A stretch of 64,000 nucleotides of DNA from Isoetes taiwanensis (taxonomy: Eukaryota > Streptophyta > Lycopodiopsida > Isoetales > Isoetaceae). Position numbers and translations under genes: made by a program. Location of the stretch: NCBI GenBank assembly GCA_021234155.1, contig JAJEKV010000024.1, positions 19,251,060 to 19,315,059 of the forward strand, read 5' to 3'. Below, one piece after another: positions 45,101-56,597 of this stretch; positions within the stretch are counted from its first letter, which is position 1, and every line of letters begins with the position of its first letter. The notes under the pieces were generated by a model. The model did no database searches. It was given only the letters and a program-made list of their open reading frames with translations, and was not told the origin of the DNA.

Positions 45101-48100
45101 TGTTGTCGGTCAGGGCGGGACCTTTGGCGCGTGACTTGACGTGGAGTGGGGGTGTTGGCCTTGAACCACGGACCCTAAAATCCCCGGGGCTGCTTGCCCG
45201 AATTTCCCTCCCCAAGGCCACGGGGGCCGGGACGGGCAACCTCCCCTCGGGAATGCGATTTGGCTCGCCAATGGACTCATAACGTCGACATTGCCACGGG
45301 GACCAAGTTCCGTGGCGAAGACCACCCGACCTCAAGAAGCGCCAAAGTAGCTCACTTCCATCACACTCGTAGTCAATTGGCCTAGGATGTGGATGCGGGG
45401 ATCTTGTCGTGGAGGGCATGAGTGTTTCTTTCTTTTGCAAAACCGACCTTGTAACTTGCTCCCTAGGGTAATTTCGCCATTAGGACGATTTGGCAGGGTC
45501 GATTTGCCATTAGGAGCCTCCCGGTGCCCGAGCGACAAGACACTGCCGGTTTCTACAAGGTGACCTCGGGGCGCCAGCGGTTTGACAAGTTCTCGGACCG
45601 ATCTGGAATCTTTTGGGCCTTCCCCAAGAGGGGCCCTGAGCGGAGGATCCAACGGTGGGGGGGGGGAACCGGGCTCGGGGGGTGGTCATTAGCGTGCGAC
45701 CCAGGGGGAGCTTGCCCGCCAGAAGGGCTGCCTCGGGAACTTTTTGGATCCCGCCTCTTGGGGTCAGGACTCTCCCCTCTTGTGAGGGATCCTGCAAGGT
45801 CGGCCTCGTTTGACTTGGGGAAGGGTGCCGGCTCGGTTAGATGCAGCGGGCTGCCCCCGGCCGTTCTAATGCTAACCCTTTGACCTAGACCTTCTCCGAA
45901 AATTTTGAAAATTGGGCTGTGTCTTTGGAGATGGATTAGGAATCCAGGTGGCAAAAAAATCGAATTTATTTTAATTACAATGCATTAATTGCGAATTTAT
46001 GAATGTCTTGCCACTGCAAAAGCGCCCCCGACTTCTACTTGCCACATCGGGGAGGAGGACAGGCCCAAACTCCGCTCCGTCGGGTTCCCCTTGCTCCTCC
46101 GTATTCTGGGCTGCGGCTTCTCGGCCCAGGTCCCAAGTGTAAGCAGACCAAGTCTCGGCCCCAAAACGCAAACCCTTCTAGAACACGGCAACCCACGGGG
46201 TTTACGTTTTGGAGGCCCTCTCCTTTGTCGGTCGGGGCGGGACCTTGCGCCGTGACTTGACGTGGAGTGGGGGGTGTTGGACGCCAGAGCACGGACCCTA
46301 AAATCCCCGGTGCTGTCCCCGAATTTCCTCTCCCCAAGGCCCCGGGGCGGGACGGGCGACCTCCCCTCTCGGAATCGCGATTTGGCTCGCCAATGGACTC
46401 ATAAGCGTCGACATTGCCACGGGGACCAAGTTCGCGGGCGAGGAAGACCACCCGACCTCCAAGAAGCGCCAAAGTAGCTCACTTCCATCACACTCGTAGT
46501 CAATTGGCCTAGGATGTGGATGCGGGATCTTTGTCGTGGAGGGCATGAGTGTTTCTTTCTTTTGCAAAACCGACCTTGTAACTTGCTCCCTAGGGTAATT
46601 TCGCCCATTCCGGACGATTTGGCAGGTCGATTTGCCATTCCGAACCTCCCGGTGCCCGAACGACAAGACACTGCGGTTTCTACAAGGTAGACCTCGGGGG
46701 CCCGCGGTTTGACAAGTTCTCGGGACCCGATCTGGAATCTTTTGGGCCTTCAAGGGGGCCCTGAGCGGAGGATCAACGGTGGGATAGGGAGCGGGGCTCG
46801 GGAGGGTGGTCATTAAGCGTCGCGGCCAGGGGGAGCGCCAGGGAAGGGCTGCCTCGGGAACTTTTGGATCCCGCCTCTTGGGGTCAGGACTCTCCCCTCT
46901 TGTGAGGGATCCCGCCGGGGTCCCGGCCTCGTTTGACTTGGGGAAGGGTGCGGCCTGGGTTTGCCTAACTTGGGCTGCCCCCATCGTTCTAATGCTAACC
47001 CTTTGACCTAGACCTTCTCCAGAAAATTTGAAAATTGGGGCTGTGTGCTGGAGATGAATTAGGAATCAGGTGGCAAAAATCAGAATTTATTTTAGTACAA
47101 TGCATTAATTGCGAATTTATGAATGTCTTGCCACTGCAAAAGCGCCCCCCGACTTCTACTTGCCACATCGGGAGGAGGACAGGCCCAAACTCCGCTCCGT
47201 CCAGTTCCCCTTGCTCCGTATTCACCGGCTGCGGCTTTCGGCCAGTCCCAAGTGCAACAGACCAAGTCTCGGCCCCCAAAACGCAAACCCTTCTAGAACA
47301 TGGCAACCCACAGGGTTTACGTTTTGGAGGCCCTCTCCTTGTCAGATTTGGGCGGGACCTTGCGCCGTGACTTGACGTGGAGTGGGGGTGTTGGCCCGTG
47401 AGCAAACTCGGACCCTAAAATCCCGGGCTGCTTGCCCCGAATTTCCTCTCCCCAAGGCAATGGGGAGGGACGGGCGACCTCCCCTCTCCGGAATCGCGAT
47501 TTGGCTCTGCCAATGGACTCATAACGTCGACATTGCCCTGGGGACCAAGTTCCGTGGCCAGAAGACCACCCGACCTCCAAGAAGCGCCAAAGTAGCTCAC
47601 TTCCATCACACTCGTAGTCAATTGGCCTAGGATGTGGATGCGGGATACTGTCGTGGAGGGCATGAGTGTTTCTTTCTTTTGCAAAACCGACCTTGTAACT
47701 TGCTCCCTAAGGTAATTTCGCCATTCCGGACGATTTGGCAGGGTCGATTTGCCATTCCGGAGCCTCCCCGGTGCCCGAACGACAAGACCTCGGGCGCCCC
47801 GCGGTTTGACAAGTTCTCCCGGACCGATCTGGAATCTTTTGCGCCTTCCCGAAGAGGGGCCCCTGAACGGAGGATCCAACGGTCGGATAGGGGAACCGGG
47901 CTCCTGCCAGGAAGGGCTGCCTCGGGAACTTTTTTGGATCCCGCCTCTTGGGGTCCGGACTCTCCCCTCTTGTGAGGGATCCCTGCAAGGTCCTGGCCTC
48001 GTTTGACTTGGGGAAGGGTGCCAGCTCGGTTGCCCTGCAACGGGCTGCCCCGACCGTTCTAATGCTAACCCTTTGACCTAGACCTTCTCCGAAAATTTCA

Positions 48101-51100
48101 AAATTGAACGTGTCTTTGGAGATGGATTAGGAATCCAGCTGGCAAAAAATCAGAATTTATTTTCGTACAATGCATTAATTACGAATTTATGAATGTCTTG
48201 CCACTGCAAAAGCGCCCCCCGACTTCTACTTGCCACATCGGGAGGAGGACAGGCCCAAACTCCGCTCCGTCAGTTCCCCTTGCTCCGTATTTCACGCTGC
48301 GGCTTCTGGCCGGAGTCCCAAGTGCAACAGACCAAGTCTCGGCCCCCAAAACGCAAACCCTTCTAGAACCTGGCAACCCACAGGGTTTACGTTTTGGAGG
48401 CCCTCTCCTTGTCAGATTCGGGCGGGACCTTGCGCCGTGACTTGACGTGGAGTGGGGGTGTTGACGCCAGAGCACCCTAAAATCCCCCCGGAAGCTGCTT
48501 GCCCCGAATTTCCTCTCCCCAAGGCCCTGGGGACGGACGGGCGACCTCCCCTCTCCGGAATCGCGATTTGGCTCTGCCAATGGACTCAGAACGTCGACAT
48601 TGCCCTGGGGACCAAGTTCCGTGGCCAGAAGACCACCCGACCTTCAAGAAGCGCCAAAGTAGCTCACTTCCATCACACTCGTAGTCAATTGGCCTAGGAT
48701 GTGGATGCGGGATACTGTCGTGGAGGGCATGAGTGTTTCTTTCTTTTGCAAAACCGACCTTGTAACTTGCTCCCTAGGGTAATTTCGCCATTCCGGACGA
48801 TTTGGCAGGGTCGATTTGCCATTCCGGAGCCTCCGCGTCTTTAACGATAAGACATCCCGGTTTCTACAAGGCCTGACGGACCTCGTGGGGCGCCTCCCGG
48901 TTTGACAAGTTCTCCCGGACCGATCTGGAATCTTTTGGGCCTTCCCCTCAAGAGGGGCTCCCCCGAATCGGAGGATCCAAACGGCCGGATAGGGGAACCG
49001 CCCAGGAGGGTGGTCATTAGCGTCAGCAGACCCCCAGGGGAAGCGCCGATTAAAGGGGAGAAGGGCTGCCTCGAACTTTTTGGATCCCGCCTCTTGGGGT
49101 CCTGGGACTCTCCCCCCTCTTGTGAGGGATCCCCTGCAAGGTCCCCGGCCTCGTTTGACTTGGGGAAGGGGGTGCCGGCTTCGGTTCCCCGCTTGCCGCT
49201 GCCCCCGACCGCTCTAATGCTAACCCTTTGACCTAGACCTTTCCTCAAAATTTCAAAAAAATTGGAACGTGTCTTTGGAGATGGATTAGGAATCCACCGG
49301 CAAAAATCAGAATTTATTTTCGTGACAATGCATTAATTGCGTAATTTATGAATGTCTTGCCATTGCAGAAAAAGCCCCAGACTTCTACTTGCCACATGGG
49401 AGGAGGACGGGCCCAAACTCCGCTCCGCCGGTTCCCCTTGCTCCGTATTCCGGCACAAGCCTTCGGCCAGGTCCCAAGTGCAGCAGACCAAGTCGGCCCC
49501 CAAAACGCAAACCCTTCTAGAACCGGCAACCCACGTGGTTTACGTTTTGGAGGCCCTCTCCTGTCGATTCGGGCGGGACCTTTGGTGCCGCGGACTTGGA
49601 TTGGCGTGGAGGGGGGGTGTTGACGCCTTGAGCACGGACCCTAAAATCCCCCAAAGCCGCTTGCCCCGGAATTTCCTCTCCCCAAGGCCCCGGGGACGGA
49701 CGGCGACCTCCCCTCTCAGGAACCGCGATTTGGCTCTGCCAATGGACTCATAACGCCGACATTGCCCCGGGGACCAAGTTCCGCGGGCGTGAAGACCACC
49801 CGACCTCCAAGAAGTTTCAAAGTAGCTCACTTCCATCACACTCGTAGTCAATTGGCCTAGGATGTGGATACGGGATACCGCCGTGGAGGGCATGAGTGTT
49901 TCTTTCTTTGCAAAACCCGACCTTGTAACTTGCTCCCTAGGGTAATTTCGCCATTCCTGGACGATTTGGCGTGGTCGATTTGCCATTCCCAGGAGCCTCC
50001 CCACGCGGGTTTCAACGACAAGACATCACGCGGGTTTCTACAAGGCCGACCTCTCAGACGCCCCGCTGTCATTTGACAAGTTCTCCGACCGATCTGGAAT
50101 CTTTTGGGCCTTCCGAAGAGGGGCCCCGAACGGGAGGATATAATCCGGGCTTGATAGGGGAACCGCCCGGGGAGGGTGGTCATTAGCGCATAGCCCCCCG
50201 GGGAGCCGCCGCCAGAAGGGGTCGCCTCGGGGAACTTTTTGGATCCCCTCTTGGGGTCAGGACTCTCCCCTCTTGTGAGGGATCCCCGCAAGGTCCCCGC
50301 CTCGCTTGACTTGGGAAGGGTGCGGCTCGGTTGCCCCCGCAACGGGCTGCCCCGACCGTTCTAATGCTAACCCTTTGACCTAGACCTTCTCGAAAAATTT
50401 TCAAAAATTGGGCCGTGTCTTTGGGAGATGGATTAGGAATCCGGTGGCAAAAATCAGAATTTATTTTCGCAAGACAATGCATTAATTGATCTGGAATTTA
50501 TGAATGTCTTGCCATCAGGGTGGCATTAAGCGCCCCCCACTTCTACTTGCCACATCTTGAGGTCCGGAGGAGGACATGCCCAAACTCCGCCCGCCAGTTC
50601 CCCTTGCTCAGTATTTCGGCTGCGCCTTCGCCAGTCCCTGTGCATGCGGACAAGTCTGCCGCCCCCAAAACGCCAAACCCTTCTAGAACTCCCGCAACCC
50701 ACGTGGTTTACGCGTTTTGGAGGCCCTCTCCTTGTCGATCCGGAACGGCGGGGTTTCGGGACCTTGCTTGCGTGACTTGACGTGGAGTGGGGGTGTTGGC
50801 CTTGAGCACGGACCCTAAAATCCCCCGGCCGCTTGCCCCGAATTTCCTCTCCCCAAGGCCCAGGGGCCGGACGGCTGACTCCCTCTCCGGAACCGCGATT
50901 TGGCTCCGCCAATGGACTCATAACGTCGACATTGCCCGGGGACCAAGTTCCGTGGCGGAAGACCACCCGACCTCCAAGAAGCGCCAAAGTAGGCCTAGGA
51001 TGTGGATCACGGGATACCGCCGTGGAGGGCATGAGTGTTTCTTTCTTTTTGCAAAACCGACCTTGTAACTTGCTCCCTAGGGTAATTTCGCCATTAGGAC

Positions 51101-51835
51101 GATTTGGCAGGGTCGATTTGCCATTCGGAGCCTCCCGCGTGCCCGAACGACAAGACAACGCGGTTTCTACAAGGCCGACCTCGGGGCGCCCCCGCGGTTT
51201 GACAAGTTCTCCGGACCGACCGGAATCTTTTGGGCCTTCGAAGAGGGGCCCCGAACGGAGGATCCAACGGTCGGATAGGGAACCGGGCTCCGGGAGGGTG
51301 GTCATTAGTGTGCAGCCCGGGAGCGCCGCGAGGAAGGGCTGCCTCGGGAACTTTTTGGATCCGCCTCTTGGGGTGGGACTCTCCCCTCTTGTGAGGGATC
51401 CCCGCAAGGTCCTGGTCTCGTTTGACTTGGGAAGGGTGCCGGCTCGGTTGCCCCCGCAAGCGGGCTGCCCGACCGCTCTAATGCTAACCCTTTGACCTAG
51501 ACCTTCTCGAAAATTTCAAAATTGGGCTGTCTTTGGAGATGGATTAGGAATCCACCGCAAAAAATCAGAATTTATTTTCGCATAAATGCATTAATTTGCG
51601 AATTTATGAATGTCTTGCCATCGCAAAAGCCCCCGACTTCTACTTGCCACATCGGGAGGAGGACGGGGCCCAAACTCCGGCCCGTCGGTTCCCCTTGCTC
51701 GTATTCTCCATTTGCGGCTTCGGCCAGGTCCCAAGTGCAGCAGACCAAGTCTTGGCCCCAAAACGCAAACCCTTCTAGAACCACGGCAACCCATGTGGTT
51801 TACGTTTTGGAGGCCCTCTCCTTGTCGATTCGAAA
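36189..51835 (-). repeat. GC-rich satellite, right array, about 14 units of 1.1 kb
   Basis: The landmark GTTTTGGAGGCCCTCTCC recurs near 37260, 38385, 39523, 40635, 41710, 42826, 43953, 45085, 46205, 47320, 48390, 49540, 50712 and 51805, with steps of 1070-1172 bases. It is the reverse complement of the left array unit. 41474 marks a unit that lost the stretch between the GGGC and TTATTTTCG words. Units differ mostly by one- to three-base changes at CAG/CTG/CCGG-type sites. The outermost units (48840-51800) are the most diverged, as is usual at array edges. No persistent reading frame. Confidence 0.9.
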
Positions 51836-52329
51836 GGGATAGAACTAGATGTGAAGCGGCCAAGCTCTTGTTGCCTCAACCAAGAATATTTGAAGCGGCT
51901 AGGGTTTTGGATGTCGGGGTTTTTGCTTCAATTGAACCTTTGTAGGTACAATTAACTTTTTTGGCCAACGCCGATATTGACCGCTTTTGTTCCAGATATC
52001 CGCCGATCATCGACGTTTATACGTAACGCCGATTATCGACGTCGCGACGCCGATTATCGACGTTGTTTCAGAATATTTCCAAACAGGCGGAAAACCCGTG
52101 ACCTATTTCGAGCAAGCAAGAAACTTGGAGGAGCATTTATTCCGGGCGATTTTTGCGCCCACCTGGCCTTGAAGCCCATTTCCTTTGCCAAGCAAGCTCC
52201 GTAAGGTATGTGCTTGGATCAACTATCTCTTTTTTGAATCCATGCTTGTTTTTTCCAAGTTTTAGGGATTTATGTTCTTGTTGTTTGTTCTTCCCATTCT
52301 CATCAATCTTGGCCTCTTTTAGTTAATTC

Positions 52330-52690
52330 TTCCATCCCCTTTCCATTTTGATCCCTTCCAATGTTTCTATCCTCATATTTGCCATGCCTTTTTTTTTATT
52401 CTTGCTTCTTTGCTCTTCCAAATTTTGCTTCTTCTTCCTTCTTCCAAATCCCTCCCTCTTCTATATTCTTTTTTCGAATTCTTACATCCCTTCCTCTCAT
52501 CATCTCTTCTTCCTCTATTTCTTCTTCTTCTTCTATTTCTTCTTCATCATCCTCCTCCACTTTTTCTTCTTCTTCCTCCTCCTCCATTCTTCTTCTTGAA
52601 TTCTTTTCACCATTCGTTTTTCCTCTTCGATTCTTCCTCTATTATTTTCTTCGTCGATGAAGGACGGCTTCCTTTGTTTTTGTTTTTTTC
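52330..52690 (+). repeat. Pyrimidine-rich tract (TTC/TCC)
   Basis: Reverse-complement partner of 23100-23480, almost only T and C. The ORFs of 83-126 codons in it are composition artefacts. Confidence 0.8.
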
Positions 52691-53099
52691 TTTTTTTAAT
52701 GCAAGGTCGATGAACGACCTTGCAATGTTTTGTTTCTTACTTAGTTTAATATTTTTTCTAACCATTGGATGTCTTGTTTTGCATGCATAACTCCTAACAA
52801 AATGCGTTGTTTTTTGCTTAACGCAAACGAACACCTTGTACTTATTCCGTAAGAATTTATTTTAATACGTTTAAGTTTAATGCTTTGTTTAGGTTTAAAA
52901 AAACTTGGGGACACTTGGGCAAGGGGCATGGTCGACTCCACCTTGAGTGGAGGGGGACTAAGTGTTTCGGCCTAAGCTCACCTACTACTCTTGTAAATTT
53001 ATTTGCTAATGTATTTAGGTTAATCCACCTAATCCTTTTTTTTTTCTTTGTATTTTTTTATGCATTGCCGATAAAATTAGTTTAATTTGGTTTGTAGGT

Positions 53100-53243
53100 A
53101 TGGCCCCAAATGTGAAGACACAAATGCTTAGTGAGATTAGACGTGTGCTCATAAATGAGATATGTGCCAACGAAAGTCCCGACAGGAGACACAAACCTGG
53201 TCAACGCCTCGACCATTTTGTAAGGCATGTCCATTGTGCGTAA
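53100..53243 (+). CDS. 47-codon exon-like ORF, right-arm copy of 22523-22696
   Basis: Begins MAPNVKTQMLSEIRRVLINE after TTTGGTTTGTAG and ends HFVRHVHCA with TAA at 53241. In the left arm the same point reads GCAGAAC instead of GCGTAAC and the frame goes on for ten more codons, so this stop may be an error at a CAG site. The function is unknown. Confidence 0.4.
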   Translation: MAPNVKTQMLSEIRRVLINEICANESPDRRHKPGQRLDHFVRHVHCA

Positions 53244-53926
53244 CAAGGTCGCTTTTTAACTTTTTATGCAAGAGTAGCTAACTAACACATTTTTCTCCTT
53301 TCCTTTCTTATGGGCCCGCAAAGATGGATACTGAATCCTTTTCATGGAAGCGCTAAAAGCTGAAAAATGCATATTTTTGAGACAAAAGAGAACGACTTAT
53401 TGGAACCTCCGAACACTAAGTTAAGCATGAAGGTTTTTGCTACATGTTTCTTTTGTTATGTCAGGGACCGCTTCTTACTCTATGCTTTTTTCTATCTGCC
53501 CAATCCTAACTTTTCTTCTCCTTATTTGGTTTCTCTTCATTGCAGGTGCATAGACAAGAATAGAGCTTATGGCTTCATCCGAGGAAGCAAACCTAAAATA
53601 AAGAGAAGGAATAATTTTATTAGAGGAAGGTACGCCTTTGTTCAATTTATTTTTGTAGACTCAGCCATAAGTATTTTCATGGCATGAGCCATTATTTTTA
53701 TATGTTTTTCATTTCCTGCTTCTCAATTTAAGAACGATCTTTAATTGATTAATTTAGATTTTAGTTGATTTTAATTAGATTTTAATTGATTAATTTAGAT
53801 TTCTCCAAATATTTTATTTGATAAATAAAATTCGAAGTCTTTACAACTTAATATGTCTTAAATTGCACCCAATTTGATGCATGGTTTATGTTTTTTATTT
53901 TTAAATTTTTTTTAAAAAAATAATAA

Positions 53927-53957
<31 letters not shown>

Positions 53958-54348
53958 ATATTTAGAGACGTCGATGATCGACGTCCAGTGGACATAACAG
54001 GTGTCCGCCACGTGGCACGGCGGCGCGGGGTGTGCCACGTCATCGCTTTCATCGAACGCCGATGATCGACGCTCACCGTGGCGACACCGCGGGCATCGCC
54101 ACGCCACGGAGGCCGCCGATGGCATCGCCGCGCGGGCATCGCCAGCCACGGATCGTCGATCATCGACGATCCACCGTCGAGCATCGACGTCGCGATTTCG
54201 ACACGTATTTCGACCGTGTTTCGACGATGATCGACGGTCTTCAGTCGGTATGACGGTTTAGGGTCGACCTTTGAACGTCGATGATCGACGATGCATCGAC
54301 GTTGCATCGTCGATATAGACGTCGAAAGGGCTCAACGATTTTGTAGTG

Positions 54349-54747
54349 ATTACTGTATGTTTTTCTCATTGCAAGGACAGTCAATGACCTCCATTGGCAT
54401 CTACCTACCAACTCCAGTATTCGCACACGGCCAGCTCTATGTCGCATTCTCAAGGTGCACCACACAACAGGGAGTGAAGGTATATATTCAAGAAACCTCA
54501 AGACAAGGAGCACTACTAAAAAACAAAAGGAGGTTCACTCCAAATGTAGTTTACAAAGAAATTCTACGGGATGAAATAGCTCCTTAGTTTCTATAGATTT
54601 CTTACACTGTACTAATACCCAGCAGCACTGGGCACTATAACTATTCTCTATTCCAATAATAAAAGCTTACTGCACACATTTCTTATTGCAATAAAAATAT
54701 TTACAAACTTCCAATGAATGCCCAGCAACGCTGGGCACCGTTACTAG
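54349..54747 (+). mobile_element. 3' end of Helitron 1, right arm
   Basis: Contains the helicase C-terminus, a hairpin CCCAGCAGCACTGGG near 54619, then hairpin TGCCCAGC-AAC-GCTGGGCA (54719-54737) and CTAG at 54744-54747. The left arm lacks about 16 bases after the stop (TTCTTACACTGTACTA-like). Confidence 0.75.
54375..54587 (+). pseudogene. Helitron helicase (Pif1-like) C-terminal end, right arm
   Basis: An open frame GQSMTSIGIYLPTPVF, HGQLYVAFSRCT, VKVYIQETSRQG, FTPNVVYKEILRDEIAP and stop at 54587. The GQS, HGQLYVAFSR and following residues are motifs V-VI of the Pif1-like helicase in plant Helitrons. TTTCTCATTGCA before it could be an acceptor region. Everything upstream has been replaced by the CACTA-like element, so only about 70 residues survive. 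This copy keeps the conserved HGQLY that is damaged in the left arm. Confidence 0.8.
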
Positions 54748-56597
54748 TCTTATATTATAATGTTTTAGCGTGTTGTATCAAGCCCCAATTTGAATGACCG
54801 AGATCATCTAATTGCATCCAAAGGCAGAGATTTATCGCACGACTTTTGACCACTATGATTGGTCATGTTTTGATGTCTTGAGGAGAGGGGAACGTGAACG
54901 GGTAAAAAGGCATGGGAAAAAGGGAAAGTGAAAAAGGGTGAGGAAAGAGAGAAAAAAAAGGAAAAAATGGCATGGGAAAAGGGACAAGGGAAAAGAAAAA
55001 GAAAAAGGGAGGGAAAGACGAGGGGAAAAAGGGAAAAAGAAGCAAAGGGTGGAAAAAGGAGGAAAAAAGAAGGGAGAAAGGATAACAGAAAAAGGGTGGA
55101 GTAAAGGGAAGGGGAAAAGCGCATGGGAAAAGGGAAATGAAAAAAGAAAAAGGAAGAAGGAAAGGGAGCCTGGGAAAAAAGGCACCAAAAAAAGTGAAGA
55201 AGGAAAGGAAAAATGAAAAAGAGAAGGGTGAAAGAGCACGGGGAAAAGGGAAAGAGGAAAAGAGTGAAGAAAGGGGAAAAGGATAAGCGAAAAAAGCATG
55301 GAAAAAAAGGAAGAAAAAGATGGAAAAAAGGGAAGAGAGAAAAGGGCGAGAAGAGGGAAAAGAGAAGGGAAAAGGGACATGAGGGAAAGGGGAAGAGAGA
55401 CAAGGGAAAAGGGAAGGGGAAAGGGAAAGAAAGAAGAAAAGGAAAGTGGAAAAAAAAAAAGCATAGGAAAAGGGCAAGAGAAAAAAAAGGGGGAAGAGAG
55501 AAAGGGTGGGGAAAAGGGGAAAAAAGGTTGAGGAAAAAAGGCAAGAGGGAAAATAGAGATGTTGAAAAGGCATAGAAAGAAGGAAGTGAAAAGAAAATGA
55601 AGGGGGAAAGGTGAAAGGAAAGGTAAAAAAGGCACGACAAAAAGGAGAAGAGGAAAAGGGTTGGGAAATGAGGAAAAGGAAAAAAAAGTCCATCAAGAAA
55701 AGGGATAGGGATAGAGAACGGGAAAGGGTAAAGAGAGGGGGAAAAGAAAGTGAAAAAGAGCATGGAAAAAGGGAAGGAAAAAGGGGAAAGAGTGAACCGG
55801 TGAGGAAAGAGGAAAAGGGAAGGGAAAAATGACATGGAAAAAAGAAAAGGAAAAGGGAAAGGAAAGTGGAAAAGGGGAGCGAAAAGGCATTGGGAAAGGG
55901 GAAGACGGAAAGGGAAAGGGTTGAGAGAGGAGAAAAAAGGAAAAGATGGGGACCAGGAGGGGCAAAAGGGGAACAAGAAAAGGATGGGAAGAAAGGAAGG
56001 GAAAAACGGAAAGGGAAAGGAAAAAGAAAACGACAGATGAAAAGGGTGAAAGCGAACCTGGAAAAAAGGGCATGAGAAAAAGAGGAAGAGGGAAATGGGA
56101 AAAGGGAAGGGCGAAAGGTCACGGGAAAAGGAGGAAGAGAGAAAGAGTGAAGAAAGGCAAAAAGGAAGCAAAAAAAGGAGAGGGAAAAAAGGGGGAAGAA
56201 AGAAAGGGTGGGAAAAAAAGGAAAATGGGTACAAGAGAAAAGGAAAGAGGAAAAATGTGTCGAAAGGTTATGGGAAAACGGAAGAGTCAAAAGAAAGTGA
56301 AGGGAAAAAGGAAGAAAACATGGTGAAAAGAAAAAGAGGGAAAGGGTGGAGAAATGAGGGAAAGAGGAAGGAAAAAGTTTATCAAGAAAACTGAAAGTGA
56401 AAAGAGGAAAAAAAGAAAAGAAGAAAAAAGGAAAAAAGCAAAAGTATAAAAGCGGGGTATAAGGGAAAGAGAACGATGTCGACTACTTTAACAATGGAGT
56501 ACTTCTAGGTTATTCATGCTTGCCTCTCTCATCACTGTAGTGTATCATTTATATAGGTTATGAGCTTATGCCCAGCAATGCTGGGCACCGTTCCTAG
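54748..56597 (+). mobile_element. Non-autonomous Helitron 2, right arm (1,850 bp)
   Basis: Starts TCTTATATTATAATG immediately after CTAG of Helitron 1. It ends with hairpin TGCCCAGC-AAT-GCTGGGCA, then CCGTTC and CTAG (56594-56597), followed by T. It is exactly as long as the left-arm copy and nearly identical. The host sequence at the 3' side is the LINE. Confidence 0.8.
54885..56455 (+). repeat. 1.6-kb polypurine tract
   Basis: The plus strand is A and G with words such as GGGAAAAGG and occasional CATGG or GTGAA. Inverted partner of 19340-20935. Long Lys/Gly/Glu/Arg or Phe/Ser/Pro frames are by-products of composition. Confidence 0.9.

Larger units (their letters stand above)
51950..54348 (+). 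mobile_element. CACTA-like non-autonomous element, right arm
   Basis: Inverted copy of 21456-23870. The terminus GGGCTCAACGATTTTGTAGTG ends at 54348, inside the Helitron. Subterminal CGATGATCGACG words fill 53965-54320, and a smaller set of CCGATTATCGACGT words is at 51965-52065. A poly(T) run is at 53925-53953. The interior carries the 53100 exon and a pyrimidine tract. It links the satellite edge (51836-51950, no gene seen) to the Helitron end. Confidence 0.6.

Noticed and set aside
24007-51842. Many 60-310-codon ORFs in the satellite
   Set aside because: Frames shift from unit to unit, several overlap on both strands, and recurrence only reflects the tandem repeat.
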